Of a stretch of 64,000 nucleotides of DNA, positions 9,266 through 17,834 are shown one piece after another. Numbering within the stretch: the stretch's first letter is position 1; each line of letters begins with the position of its first letter. Source of the DNA: Butyrivibrio sp. YAB3001. GTDB taxonomy: Bacteria; Bacillota; Clostridia; Lachnospirales; Lachnospiraceae. A model generated the notes under the pieces. It did no database searches and was not told the DNA's origin. It saw only the letters and a list, made by a program, of their open reading frames with translations. The stretch covers positions 17,829-81,828 of the forward strand of contig NZ_FOKR01000017.1 in assembly GCF_900112195.1 (NCBI RefSeq). Direction: 5' to 3'. The translations under genes were made by a program, and so were the position numbers.

Positions 9266-10110
9266 AAATTTTCACCTCTTCTTTTCCTATCAGCGTAATA
9301 GCCAAAAGCATTGCACAAATCTAATAAATAAACGTTATGAAGTGTCTTTTGCTGTTCTTTCGGTGGTAGTTTCATATAATTTCCAAAATCCTGTTTTAGA
9401 TATTGATCATAGCCAATCGGAACCGCTATTGTTGTATTTTCAAATGGTACTTCCACCACAGAATCGAACATTTCTTTTGCATATACTTTCCTGTTTATTG
9501 ACGCTTTGTATCTCCAAGTAAATAAAGCCCTATCAGAATTTTCACCATCAAATTGCCTTAAACACTTTTCTATTTTGTTAGAATAATAATCAGGTTTATG
9601 GGTTATCTGAATTAATGCAAAAATGCAATGCTTTAGCTTACTTGACATAGATAATGATTTACGAAATGGCTTTCTATTTACATTATTCATATGAGATAAC
9701 TTTTTAACTTTTTTAATAACAAAATCAACTTTATCTGCAGGAATGGCATCAACCGGCATAACATCAATAAACACACCCGAATATCGACTTGGGAAATCAA
9801 CAAAATGCTGCTCTATATACGTTGTTCTGGAATCATGAATCTTCATATATAAGCCGTTATATATTTTGCAGTTATCACCATCAAGTTTTTGTAAGTAATC
9901 AGGTAACTCTTTATAATACTCTTTTCTGAATTTCTCATAATCTTCCCTAGGCATTGCAATGTCTATGTCATCATCCCAAGGAATGAAGCCCTGATGTCGG
10001 ACAGCTCCAATACATGTGCCTCCTATAGCAAAATAAGTTAATCCATGCCTTTCTAATACTTTCTTTACCTCGATGAAAATTTCTAATTCTTTCTTTTGAA
10101 GTTCATTCAT
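9262..10110 (-). CDS. LicD family phosphotransferase
   Basis: The 282-residue protein has the LicD/nucleotidyltransferase-fold core: YFAIGGTCIGAVRHQGFIPWDD (about residues 27-48) followed at once by the metal-binding DDDIDIAM. LicD proteins transfer phosphocholine or related alcohol phosphates from a CDP donor onto glycans. The start is taken as ATG 10110, nine bases after GAGAGGG. A longer frame would need a TTG inside the end of the preceding glycosyltransferase. The adjacent cytidylyltransferase can supply the donor. No choline kinase or choline transporter is visible, so glycerol phosphate or another polyol phosphate is as plausible as choline. Confidence 0.85.
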   Translation of the reverse strand: MNELQKKELEIFIEVKKVLERHGLTYFAIGGTCIGAVRHQGFIPWDDDIDIAMPREDYEKFRKEYYKELPDYLQKLDGDNCKIYNGLYMKIHDSRTTYIEQHFVDFPSRYSGVFIDVMPVDAIPADKVDFVIKKVKKLSHMNNVNRKPFRKSLSMSSKLKHCIFALIQITHKPDYYSNKIEKCLRQFDGENSDRALFTWRYKASINRKVYAKEMFDSVVEVPFENTTIAVPIGYDQYLKQDFGNYMKLPPKEQQKTLHNVYLLDLCNAFGYYADRKRRGENL

Positions 10111-10124
10111 AAGTGCATACCCTC

Positions 10125-11300
10125 TCAATAAATTGAACGATATAACTCAAAATATTGTTTTAACATAGTATCTTCATCAAATCTTTCCCTATCATATTTA
10201 AGAAAGGTATTCCTTACTGATAATTCTCTAAAAGACAACGTTTCAATAATACTCAATAATTCTTTTTCATCATCCAAAGAAAATACCCAACCATTTTTAG
10301 AATTGACTATTTCACTATTTCCTCCGCTATTACTTGCAATTGCCGGTGTTCCACATGATAAACTTTCCAACAGAGCACAAGAATAATTTTCAGCTGCGCT
10401 AGGCAAAATAAATACATCGCACTCCGCATATATTTGTGCCATAATTTTTTCATCAGTAATATACCCATGTTCTACAACTTTATACTCTGTAGAAAGCATA
10501 TCTGGCACGTCACCACCATAAATATGTAAAACAAACTTATTCTTTTCACGAACTTTATTCAAAACTCTAATCAGAAAACTAATATTCTTATATTTACTGT
10601 CATTTTTATTTGCACCAAATAGTATGGATATAGGACGATCATTCGAAAAATCTTTTGAAACATATTTAAAAATAGATAAACTAACACCATTACTTATCAG
10701 CACACGTTTTTGTGAACTCAAAAAACTCTCTTCCAGTAAATCAAATAACCATCTTGAAGGCGTAACATATGTTACACTTTCTCCATAAGCACTCTCTTTA
10801 TTCCTAAATAATCGTTTGGTATTACGAAATAACACCGATGGGTATAAATCCTTTTGTGCACATTTGAAACATTTTTCGTATTTCCATTTATCACATTTCA
10901 AAGAATAACCACAATGTGCTGTAATTGGCCACATATCATGTAAAGTCCAAACCACTTTACAGTACTTTTGAAAATATTTCATATCAGAATACCCAATATA
11001 ATTTCCATGAATATTGTGAAAATGAATTATGTCTATATGATATTTTTTAATTAGTGCTTTAACCTTATAACGTGTATAAAAATCTATTCTTCTCGCGTTA
11101 TCAGTAACAACAGAATATACGTAATTGATACCTCGTACCAAACCATTGTGTGAATAAACATGATATACTTCACCAGAAGTCTCTTTTCCTTCCAAAAAGT
11201 ATGTATTGCAGCCGTACTCTTTTTCCTTCTTGTACAATACCCTGGATATTTTTTCAGCACCACCGCCAACATATCTGGTATTTACATACAAAACATTCAT
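10125..11300 (-). CDS. Glycosyltransferase family 4 protein
   Basis: This 391-residue GT-B enzyme begins MNVLYVNTRYVGGGAEKI, the glycine-rich acceptor-side loop of GT4. The C-terminal nucleotide-sugar site is CDVFILPSAAENYSCALLESLSCGTPAIAS, with the E-x7-E arrangement. ATG 11300 is chosen because AGGTGG lies five bases upstream. A Cys-rich stretch (CGYSLKCDKWKYEKCFKC, about residues 130-150) is a recurrent insertion in some polysaccharide GT4 enzymes and may bind a metal. It probably adds one sugar of the repeat unit at the inner membrane face. Donor and linkage are not predictable. Confidence 0.9.
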   Translation of the reverse strand: MNVLYVNTRYVGGGAEKISRVLYKKEKEYGCNTYFLEGKETSGEVYHVYSHNGLVRGINYVYSVVTDNARRIDFYTRYKVKALIKKYHIDIIHFHNIHGNYIGYSDMKYFQKYCKVVWTLHDMWPITAHCGYSLKCDKWKYEKCFKCAQKDLYPSVLFRNTKRLFRNKESAYGESVTYVTPSRWLFDLLEESFLSSQKRVLISNGVSLSIFKYVSKDFSNDRPISILFGANKNDSKYKNISFLIRVLNKVREKNKFVLHIYGGDVPDMLSTEYKVVEHGYITDEKIMAQIYAECDVFILPSAAENYSCALLESLSCGTPAIASNSGGNSEIVNSKNGWVFSLDDEKELLSIIETLSFRELSVRNTFLKYDRERFDEDTMLKQYFELYRSIY

Positions 11301-11341
11301 ATTGACCACCTATATAACAATCACAAAATATTCACTTCATG

Positions 11342-13111
11342 CTAATATTGCCACACTACATATCTATCATTTTCATATACAATACTGTGATTCTTTATAT
11401 CTTTCATATTTTCATCATTATTAAGCGATATCACTAGTTTTCCTCTATCATCATCCGAAAACTCTTCTATCGTATCCTTTAAATATATCCTAGAGAACAT
11501 ATTGTTATACTGTAATAAACCACTACCATACTTAAAACCGTTATATACAATAAATTCGTCAACATCATTTAAAACTTTTTGTATGTCATATGTTTGTTCT
11601 ACATAATTTCGTTGTTTTTCATACAATTCCATAGATTCTTTATTTGCTATGGAAACAGATATAATTACTACAATTGAAAATGTTATTATCTCAATTTGCT
11701 TAGAAAATTTGCTTATATTTTTGGAAATAAAAATCAACCAAAATACTAATGAAATGCAAAGTAACCCCACCTGAGTATGGTACAATGTAGCTTCCCACGG
11801 TGAAGTCTCAAAATATTGGGAAATAACACCTGGACAAGCATTTCTAAAAGCAAATAATTTCTTAACTTTATGATCATGTAATACATTAAATGTCGACAAA
11901 CCTCCAATAATAAAAATCACCATTATAAAAATATATGCTCTTAATATTTTTTGAGTGTTTTTCTCAGTTAAAAGATACATCACCCCCAACATCAACATTG
12001 GTGCAAATAAATATGAACAATATCTCCCATAATGCATAAACTCAACACGTTTATAAACTGTTTTATTTGCAAATTGATATGTAGGTAAACAAATTCCGCC
12101 AATTGTAGTTGTAAAAATATAAAACAACCCGCCCCATTTATCTGGATTAAATAGTTTTATTCTCTTACGATTTTTCCATATATATGCAAATCCCCAAAAG
12201 AAAAGCCCACAATCTATAGCTCCGATATAATAAATCATTCCTCCAATGTTCTGAAGTGCTATAATCTCTTTGGATATATTAAGCAATATTCCTTTAATCA
12301 AAAACTCTAATGTGTACCCTCGGTCTGACAGTAAGTTTCCCATTTTCTTACCACTTTCGACAGCAGCATACATGGTCCCTTTATATATTGAAAGCGGAAG
12401 TTTATATGCAAGATAATAAAAAATCACTGAAGCCAAGCACGTAACGACAATTTTTGTTATCTCAATAAAGTTTATTTCTTTCCTAATAATACAAATCAAT
12501 ACTGCATAGGCAGATAGGAACACTGCCATTACAAGTAATAAAATACACCTTTGATGAACTGAAAAAGCATATATAGAAATAGCATTAATCAAGAAAACCT
12601 TGTACCATTTTCTTTCATTAAACCAACTTAAAGTCAGAGCTGAAAACGCCCAAAATACGAACCTTAATAAGCTTTCTGCAAAGAAAAAATAAACATAGAA
12701 CAAATCAGTAACAGAGATAACACTCACAAAAGCAACTATTATTTTTTTATAGTCTTCAACATCTGGAAAAATGATAGATATACAATAATACGATAAAAAT
12801 AAACAGCTAGCATGCATAATTGCTTGAAAACATAAAGCAACTTGTGTTAGTACACTGGAATTATGTCCAAATAAATTAACAAGAGGAGCAAGCAAGTAAC
12901 CATATCCAAATCCATAAAAACCATTTTCTGAAACTACCTCTTTCCAGTTAAGATTCAAAATCCATGCTGCCCCTTGCCATACGCCAAATTCATCATTTTG
13001 ATTCCAAATGGTCCGAACATCACGCACATGTAATGTTTCTAATAAAATAATCAAAACAAAGCTAATCAATAATGAAGTTTTTTGATCTATCCTAATTTGT
13101 TTTTTTAACAC
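11342..13111 (-). CDS. Multi-pass membrane protein, candidate polysaccharide polymerase (Wzy) or GT-C glycosyltransferase
   Basis: A 589-residue protein with about 11-13 hydrophobic helices and a C-terminal soluble tail of about 110 residues. A NQNDEFGVWQGAAWILN segment lies just after the first helix, where GT-C enzymes carry an acidic catalytic or metal-binding motif. No strong Wzy signature is visible, but this is the only large multi-TM protein besides the flippase, as expected for a Wzx/Wzy locus. The start is GTG at 13111, five bases after AAGGGGA, inside the end of the upstream GT2 gene (20-base overlap). Whether it polymerises repeat units or adds a side sugar from a lipid-linked donor is open. 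Confidence 0.6.
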   Translation of the reverse strand: MLKKQIRIDQKTSLLISFVLIILLETLHVRDVRTIWNQNDEFGVWQGAAWILNLNWKEVVSENGFYGFGYGYLLAPLVNLFGHNSSVLTQVALCFQAIMHASCLFLSYYCISIIFPDVEDYKKIIVAFVSVISVTDLFYVYFFFAESLLRFVFWAFSALTLSWFNERKWYKVFLINAISIYAFSVHQRCILLLVMAVFLSAYAVLICIIRKEINFIEITKIVVTCLASVIFYYLAYKLPLSIYKGTMYAAVESGKKMGNLLSDRGYTLEFLIKGILLNISKEIIALQNIGGMIYYIGAIDCGLFFWGFAYIWKNRKRIKLFNPDKWGGLFYIFTTTIGGICLPTYQFANKTVYKRVEFMHYGRYCSYLFAPMLMLGVMYLLTEKNTQKILRAYIFIMVIFIIGGLSTFNVLHDHKVKKLFAFRNACPGVISQYFETSPWEATLYHTQVGLLCISLVFWLIFISKNISKFSKQIEIITFSIVVIISVSIANKESMELYEKQRNYVEQTYDIQKVLNDVDEFIVYNGFKYGSGLLQYNNMFSRIYLKDTIEEFSDDDRGKLVISLNNDENMKDIKNHSIVYENDRYVVWQY

Positions 13112-13892
13112 TAGAATCCCCTTTAATGCGTTTCCATATATACATGTAATCTGATATCATCGGATTTATAGATACAATTTTTGTTTTAATGCTATTAACA
13201 TATCTATTGTGTTTCTTAGAATCTCTATTATATTTATGATTGATATCATCTATTTCCTCGTAAAGCGCAGAAAAATTCCTAGATGACACCCCTTCTCGAT
13301 CAAATGTCGAAACAATAATATTTATCAGCTCTAAATGATACCCATCTTCAAATAGCTTAAGCAAAAGGTCTCTATCAGCAGCAACTCTATATTTTGTATT
13401 GAACCTAATTTCTTTCATGAGTTTTGTCCTAACTAAAACAGATTGATGACAAAACCTAATACTATCCTTATTAATTAGAGGTTTCTCTATAAACTCTCCA
13501 CCATTACTCAAAATTGAATTCGTAGCTCCAATCATAGCATCTGCTGTGTTTTGGAACTTTATGCTGGCTAAGAGTTGCATCACATTCTTATCATATAAAG
13601 TATCACCAGCATTCAAGAAAAGAACATAATTGCTATCGCTACAAAAATCCAATCCCTGATTCATTGCATCGTAAATTCCACTATCTTTTTTTATAAAATG
13701 CTTAAATTCGATTTCCTTATCAGCAAATGCTTTTTCGTATTCCTTTAACATCTCATTTGTTCCATCTGTCGATTCACCATCTTTAACAACATACTCAAAA
13801 CTAGCATGCTGTTGATTCAAAACAGAATCCATAGTTTTTTTTAAGCCTTCTTTATCATTTAAGCAAATAGTAATTATTGTAATATAATTCAT
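13092..13892 (-). CDS. Glycosyltransferase family 2 protein (WcaA-type)
   Basis: A GT-A enzyme of about 266 residues. NYITIITICLND opens the domain, VVKDGESTDGT carries the first Asp site, and DSGIYDAMNQGLDF with LFLNAGDTL gives the family pattern; the DxD equivalent is degenerate (NAGD), as is common in this subgroup. The ATG at 13892 gives a normal family N-terminus. An in-frame ATG at 13967 would add 25 atypical residues and overlap the upstream gene further. No strong ribosome-binding site separates the options. It is probably translationally coupled to the flanking genes and adds one sugar to the repeat unit. Confidence 0.85.
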   Translation of the reverse strand: MNYITIITICLNDKEGLKKTMDSVLNQQHASFEYVVKDGESTDGTNEMLKEYEKAFADKEIEFKHFIKKDSGIYDAMNQGLDFCSDSNYVLFLNAGDTLYDKNVMQLLASIKFQNTADAMIGATNSILSNGGEFIEKPLINKDSIRFCHQSVLVRTKLMKEIRFNTKYRVAADRDLLLKLFEDGYHLELINIIVSTFDREGVSSRNFSALYEEIDDINHKYNRDSKKHNRYVNSIKTKIVSINPMISDYMYIWKRIKGDSSVKKTN

Positions 13893-13941
13893 CAAACAAC
13901 CCACATCTCTATAAACATTTAGTTCCATGATATCTGTATTA

Positions 13942-14964
13942 TTAAATAGCCTTTTTGAATTGAACATTCTTAAGAACTCTACATATTCTAACTGTAAATG
14001 AAACAGAAATCATCGATAAAGTGCTTAACACCCTAACCACCTTTGAAATATTATGATTCCTAAACACTTTAGTTTTATTCCGTTTTATAAAGTCCAAGTA
14101 TTCCTGAGCATAGCTACTGCTATCTTTATAATTCTTAATTTGAGAAAGTAAATCGTATGATAATACAAAAATTCTACTATCAATTGCATCACGTATAATC
14201 ACACTAGCTTCTTCTCTCTTATGAAGTAAATCTAAAAAATGCTTATGTGCTACTTCATAATCCAAATTATGTGTAATGCTGCTTACTACATCTAAATGGT
14301 AATAAAGGATTTTATTCACATATACTATCGTTTTTGCTCGTTCCAATACTTTACAGTTAAAATCTAAATCTTCTCCAAGTTTCAATTCATGTGAAAACCT
14401 AATATCACCAATAATGTCCTTACTAAAAAGTTTCAAATAAGGATATGGCATAACCAAGCGCTTATAAAACATTTTCTCTATGCTTTCTTCACCGCTCATA
14501 GTCAAGCAATCACTATCATTTAATTCACTTATATGTTTCGCGTACTCGGAATGAGAAAACTTATCTCTATCAAATTTCTCATAATTGCACATTACAATAT
14601 CAGCATTTCTTTTCTCTGCCACTGAATATAGCAAAGACAAATACTCAGGATGCACAAAATCATCTGCATCAACAAAGGTAATATATTTCCCAATTGCTTT
14701 TTCTAATCCTGCATTTCTGGCAGATGATGGTCCCTGATTCATTTGAGAAAAATATTTTATTCTTGAATCAGAAAATGCCAAAACTTTGCTCTCTGTCCTA
14801 TCCACAGATCCATCATTAATTACAATTAATTCCCATTTTGTAAACTTCTGAGCAGTAACCGCTTCAATCGCATCACCAATAGTATCTTGAGCATTATACG
14901 CAGGCATAATGACACTTATCTCAACATTATTCAGTTCATTTGCACTATTCATAGCTTGAACCAT
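13942..14964 (-). CDS. Glycosyltransferase family 2 protein
   Basis: A 340-residue enzyme with a complete GT-A domain: VEISVIMPAYNAQDTI (about residues 14-29), VINDGSVDRT, GPSSARNAGLEKA, and YITFVDADDF with the DAD metal-binding motif near residue 96. The C-terminal 200 residues contain the extended region typical of capsule GT2 enzymes. The gene begins ten bases after the GT4 stop. The ATG at 14964 has a weak ribosome-binding site and ATG 14952 is an alternative. It likely transfers a single sugar in repeat-unit assembly; donor unknown. Confidence 0.88.
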   Translation of the reverse strand: MVQAMNSANELNNVEISVIMPAYNAQDTIGDAIEAVTAQKFTKWELIVINDGSVDRTESKVLAFSDSRIKYFSQMNQGPSSARNAGLEKAIGKYITFVDADDFVHPEYLSLLYSVAEKRNADIVMCNYEKFDRDKFSHSEYAKHISELNDSDCLTMSGEESIEKMFYKRLVMPYPYLKLFSKDIIGDIRFSHELKLGEDLDFNCKVLERAKTIVYVNKILYYHLDVVSSITHNLDYEVAHKHFLDLLHKREEASVIIRDAIDSRIFVLSYDLLSQIKNYKDSSSYAQEYLDFIKRNKTKVFRNHNISKVVRVLSTLSMISVSFTVRICRVLKNVQFKKAI

Positions 14965-14973
14965 ATAACAGAC

Positions 14974-16104
14974 TCATACGAAATATAATTGCTCGACATG
15001 TTCAACTAGTCTTTCCCATGAAAAACAGGCCTTTTGTTCAACTATTCCAGCAGCACATTTCGTTGAATAATCTCCTTTATAAAAATCAATGACAGCTTTT
15101 GCAAAAGCCATAGAATCCTGCGCAGATACCAACAGCCCAGTCTCTCCATCTGTAACCACATCCGGCAAGCCACCAACATTTGTCGCAATAACCGGTTTAT
15201 CAAAGCCGTACGCAATCTGGACTATTCCGCTTTGTGTAGCACTAACATATGGAAGAACAACTACGTCACAAGCTGCAAAGAATTTCTCAACATCCTTGTC
15301 GGGGATGTAGCCGTCATAGATATCAATCACATCTGAAACATCTCCATCTTTGATAAGCCCAAGATACTCGTCCTTGTCATCTCCGAAGTCGCCAACTACC
15401 AGCAATCTGCAATCCGAGAGATTTTTCTTTACTTCCGGCATAGCTTTTATGAGGTAATCCAGACCCTTGTACTTTCTAACAAAGCCAAAGAACAGAAGGA
15501 TCTTTTCATCAGACTTTATACCAAGAAGTTGCCGAGCAGCTTCTTTTGACATATCCTGCATCTTGAACGCATTGTATGTAGGATGAACCGCTCTCTTATA
15601 CTTGGCATTAGGGATAATTGTCTTTAAATCTTCTTCATCCTGAGTGGATTGAACGATATAATAATCACCATTCTTCAAAGTTTTCTCTGTAAGCCATTTG
15701 TCCAATGGAAAACGCTCATGCGGAAACACGTTATGGCAAATGAACATAACTTTTGCTTTGATGTGCTTTGTCATAATCTGATAGCAAGGTGCAAAATATG
15801 GATGCCACCATTGAATGATCACCAGATCTGGTTTAAGCTCATTTATCCTCTTTGCAGAACTGATCCAATTTAAAGGGCTTGCAGTATGTATAAAAAATTG
15901 TGTATTATTAATCTTGAAAGCATCATTCGAATAATCCCTCTGCTCTTTTTTGTAGAGCACTTTGGGATACTGAAAAGAATACGAAACCATTGTTACGTCG
16001 TATTTCTTAGATAATGCCCTGTACATAAGTCCCGTATAATGTGATATTCCTCCCTTGTACGGATATACTGGACCAATCAGTACAATTCTTTTTAAATCGT
16101 TCAT
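14974..16104 (-). CDS. Glycosyltransferase family 4 protein, first gene of the polysaccharide operon
   Basis: A 376-residue GT-B enzyme. Its N-terminus RIVLIGPVYPYKGGISHY has the acceptor-side glycine loop. The C-terminus has LLFFGFVRKYKGLDYLI and CDVVVLPYVSATQSGIVQIAYGFDKPVIATNVGGLPDVV. The start is ATG 16104, five bases after AGGGG; a longer frame to 16131 has no such signal. It is the promoter-proximal gene of the locus. The DNA just upstream is one of two inverted recombination-like sites and then a terminator, so its expression probably depends on the orientation of the adjoining segment. Base composition at its 5' end is closer to core genes than that of the AT-rich distal genes. Confidence 0.9.
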   Translation of the reverse strand: MNDLKRIVLIGPVYPYKGGISHYTGLMYRALSKKYDVTMVSYSFQYPKVLYKKEQRDYSNDAFKINNTQFFIHTASPLNWISSAKRINELKPDLVIIQWWHPYFAPCYQIMTKHIKAKVMFICHNVFPHERFPLDKWLTEKTLKNGDYYIVQSTQDEEDLKTIIPNAKYKRAVHPTYNAFKMQDMSKEAARQLLGIKSDEKILLFFGFVRKYKGLDYLIKAMPEVKKNLSDCRLLVVGDFGDDKDEYLGLIKDGDVSDVIDIYDGYIPDKDVEKFFAACDVVVLPYVSATQSGIVQIAYGFDKPVIATNVGGLPDVVTDGETGLLVSAQDSMAFAKAVIDFYKGDYSTKCAAGIVEQKACFSWERLVEHVEQLYFV

Positions 16105-16162
16105 TTCAACCCCTAATCCTTCTTCATGCATAAATACTGACTATGCTTTGCATGAAAAAGCC

Positions 16163-16188
16163 GTTCCAAAATGTTTACTTTTTGGAAC
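16163..16188. repeat. Left 26-bp inverted site of a putative invertible segment
   Basis: The site is built as half-site GTTCCAAAATGT, central TT, then the complement of half-site GTTCCAAAAAGT. The two halves match at 11 of 12 positions around a two-base core, the layout of hix sites used by Hin-type serine invertases. It is the exact reverse complement of 17033-17058. It lies 59 bases upstream of the first polysaccharide gene and outside the recombinase gene. Confidence 0.8.
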
Positions 16189-16239
16189 AGCCGAAAACCC
16201 GCATGAATACTGCATTCAATTTTAAAAAAAATGAAAAAA

Positions 16240-16273
16240 GACAGAACTACATTTTGATATCTGTAGTTCTGTC
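16240..16273 (-). terminator. Strong terminator between recombinase and polysaccharide operon
   Basis: A perfect 12-bp stem GACAGAACTACA/TGTAGTTCTGTC with a ten-base loop is followed on the minus strand by a TTTTTT run and a second T-rich run. It lies inside the putative invertible segment and should stop recombinase transcripts from reading into the polysaccharide genes in the present orientation. Confidence 0.8.
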
Positions 16274-16302
16274 TCACTTTTTGGGTGGATATGCTTTTTA
16301 AA

Positions 16303-16905
16303 TCAGATTTCTCCAGCCTGCTTTGCCTTGTTATAGAAAGTGGTCTTGGACATGTTGCACTTATTGGCTGCTTCTGCTATTGTGCACTCATTGTTTCTAA
16401 GAAGAGTACAAACCACCTTGAAATTGCTGGGAAGCGCGGTTTTGGGTCTACCGAAGCGGACACCTCTTTTCTTGGCGGCAACTATTCCTTCTTTTTGCCT
16501 ACGCTTAATATTGTTTCTTTCTGTCTCGGCGACAAAGGATAAGATTTGTAACACCAGGTCGCTAATAAATGTACCAAGGAGATTTTTGGCAACTCGTGTG
16601 TCAAGAAGCGGCATATCAAGCACCACTACGTCAGCTTTGATGGTCTTGGTAATGTACTTCCACTGATCGATAATCTCCGTATAATTTCGTCCAAGTCTGT
16701 CGATGCTCTTGATAAAAAGGACATCAGATTCTCTAAGCTTTTTTATCAGCTCATTGTACTTGGGACGATCAAAGTCTTTGCCGGATTGCTTGTCTACATA
16801 GATGTTTTTTGGCTTTACGCCAGCTTTCAGAAATGCGTCAATCTGACGGTTTTCATTCTGATCACGGGAACTTACTCTTGCATATGCTAGTTTTCTTTGT
16901 CTCAT
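16303..16905 (-). CDS. Small serine recombinase (resolvase/invertase family), candidate DNA invertase
   Basis: The 200-residue protein has the complete small serine recombinase layout. The catalytic domain starts LAYARVSSRDQNENRQIDAF with the nucleophilic Ser in RVSS. FIKSIDRLGRNY supplies the active-site Arg region, and the long E helix includes SFVAETERNNIKRRQ. The C-terminal helix-turn-helix is TIAEAANKCNMSKTTFYNKA. Length matches Hin/Gin-type invertases and Tn3-type resolvases (180-210). The ATG at 16905 has GGAGG seven bases upstream. It lies between two 26-bp sites in inverted orientation, as hin lies between hixL and hixR. That placement, rather than the protein alone, argues for an invertase; a resolvase or cassette-transposition role is the alternative. 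Confidence 0.9.
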   Translation of the reverse strand: MRQRKLAYARVSSRDQNENRQIDAFLKAGVKPKNIYVDKQSGKDFDRPKYNELIKKLRESDVLFIKSIDRLGRNYTEIIDQWKYITKTIKADVVVLDMPLLDTRVAKNLLGTFISDLVLQILSFVAETERNNIKRRQKEGIVAAKKRGVRFGRPKTALPSNFKVVCTLLRNNECTIAEAANKCNMSKTTFYNKAKQAGEI

Positions 16906-16990
16906 TTTGTAACCTCCATGAGAATAAACAGATTAGTAAGTTACAAGTAATATTTCGACATACTTTTGCAAAAGTTTTTAAAATATACTA

Positions 16991-17019
16991 TTGAATTATT
17001 TTGATATTTTGAGTAGAAT
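16991..17019 (+). promoter_or_regulatory. Sigma-A-like promoter inside the invertible segment, facing its right edge
   Basis: TTGAAT and TAGAAT are separated by 17 bases, matching four and five of six consensus positions. Transcription would start about 7 bases before the right 26-bp site and run toward the 3' end of sigH. After inversion it would lie beside the left site and read into the first polysaccharide gene with a leader of about 90 bases. Prediction only. Confidence 0.5.
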
Positions 17020-17021
17020 AC

Positions 17022-17069
17022 AAAAAGAGTTTGTTCCAAAAAGTAAACATTTTGGAACAAACTCTTTTT
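17022..17069 (-). terminator. Terminator of sigH, with the right inverted site embedded in its stem
   Basis: A perfect 20-bp stem (arms 17022-17041 and 17050-17069) with an 8-base loop ends in a T run on the minus strand, downstream of the sigH stop. The inner part is the right 26-bp site, so inversion would swap one arm and leave only the inner stem. Confidence 0.7.
17033..17058. repeat. Right 26-bp inverted site of a putative invertible segment
   Basis: Half-site GTTCCAAAAAGT, central AA, then the complement of half-site GTTCCAAAATGT. It is the exact reverse complement of 16163-16188. Together the pair delimits an 844-bp segment (16189-17032) holding the recombinase gene, a terminator and an outward-facing promoter. 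Confidence 0.8.
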
Positions 17070-17096
17070 ATGATAGACAGTGCATCCTAGCACTTT

Positions 17097-17723
17097 TCAT
17101 TTATTTTTGAGATATTTCTTGAGTTTATTTCTGACTCTCTGCATAGCATTATCAGTAGACTTTTCATCTCTGGAAAGAACTGCAGATATCTGTTTGATAC
17201 TCATTCCTGTGATATAAAGATCGAGAACCTGCGTTTCCATAGGACTTAGCTCGCGCTCAATGGCTTCCTCGAGAGCGTTTAGATTTTCCTGGTCTATGAT
17301 ATGCTGTTCCGGGATAAGGCTTGAATCAGATTCCAGAATATCCTCAAGGGCAACATCGGAGCCCTCATCTTCGCCTTCTCTTTTTGCATAGATGGAGATA
17401 TAGCTGTTTAGAGGGGTATGTTTCTTGCGGGCGAGAGCTTTTACCGCAGAGTACATCTGACGGGAAATGCACAGGTCAGCAAATGTGGCAAAGCTTGCAT
17501 CTCTTCCGTAGTCATAATCACGGATTGCTTTAAAAAGACCTATCATTCCTTCCTGAATGAGATCGTCTCTATCAGCACCGAGGATAAACATTGAAGCGGC
17601 TTTCTTCTTTACAAGGTGCTTGTATTTATTCATGATATAGTCAACGGCATCTTTTTCCTCGTTATCATGAATCGAGAGGATCAGTTCTTCATCCGATTTG
17701 TCTCTGTACTTATTCTCGTTCAA
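17097..17723 (-). CDS. sigH: RNA polymerase sigma-H factor (sporulation/stationary phase type)
   Basis: A 208-residue sigma-70 family protein. Region 2 includes ADRDDLIQEGMIGLFKAIRDYD (core binding) and SFATFADLCISRQMYSAVKA (-10 recognition). Region 4 is LSPMETQVLDLYITGMSIKQISAVL followed by the recognition helix DEKSTDNAMQRVRNKLKKYL. This matches SigH (Spo0H). The order cysS-mrnC-rlmB-sigH, conserved across Firmicutes, supports the name; the yacP gene found between rlmB and sigH in Bacillus is absent. The start is TTG at 17723, seven bases after GGAGAGG. SigH directs early sporulation and competence genes in Bacilli, but many non-sporulating Lachnospiraceae retain it with an unclear role. 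Confidence 0.88.
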   Translation of the reverse strand: MNENKYRDKSDEELILSIHDNEEKDAVDYIMNKYKHLVKKKAASMFILGADRDDLIQEGMIGLFKAIRDYDYGRDASFATFADLCISRQMYSAVKALARKKHTPLNSYISIYAKREGEDEGSDVALEDILESDSSLIPEQHIIDQENLNALEEAIERELSPMETQVLDLYITGMSIKQISAVLSRDEKSTDNAMQRVRNKLKKYLKNK

Positions 17724-17834
17724 ATGAAATCCTCTCCTCTCTCATAAACGACATATTCTATTGATTATCTTTATAATAAACTGTAAATATATCTAACCAA
17801 TATTCAAATATATAACCATTACTACCACAGCATC

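Noticed and set aside
16163-16188. The 26-bp repeat as nothing more than a terminator hairpin
   Set aside because: Each copy can fold, but a 26-of-26 match in inverted orientation around a serine recombinase, with 12+2+12 symmetry, is not expected of two unrelated terminators. The left copy also lacks a T run on either side suited to a terminator.
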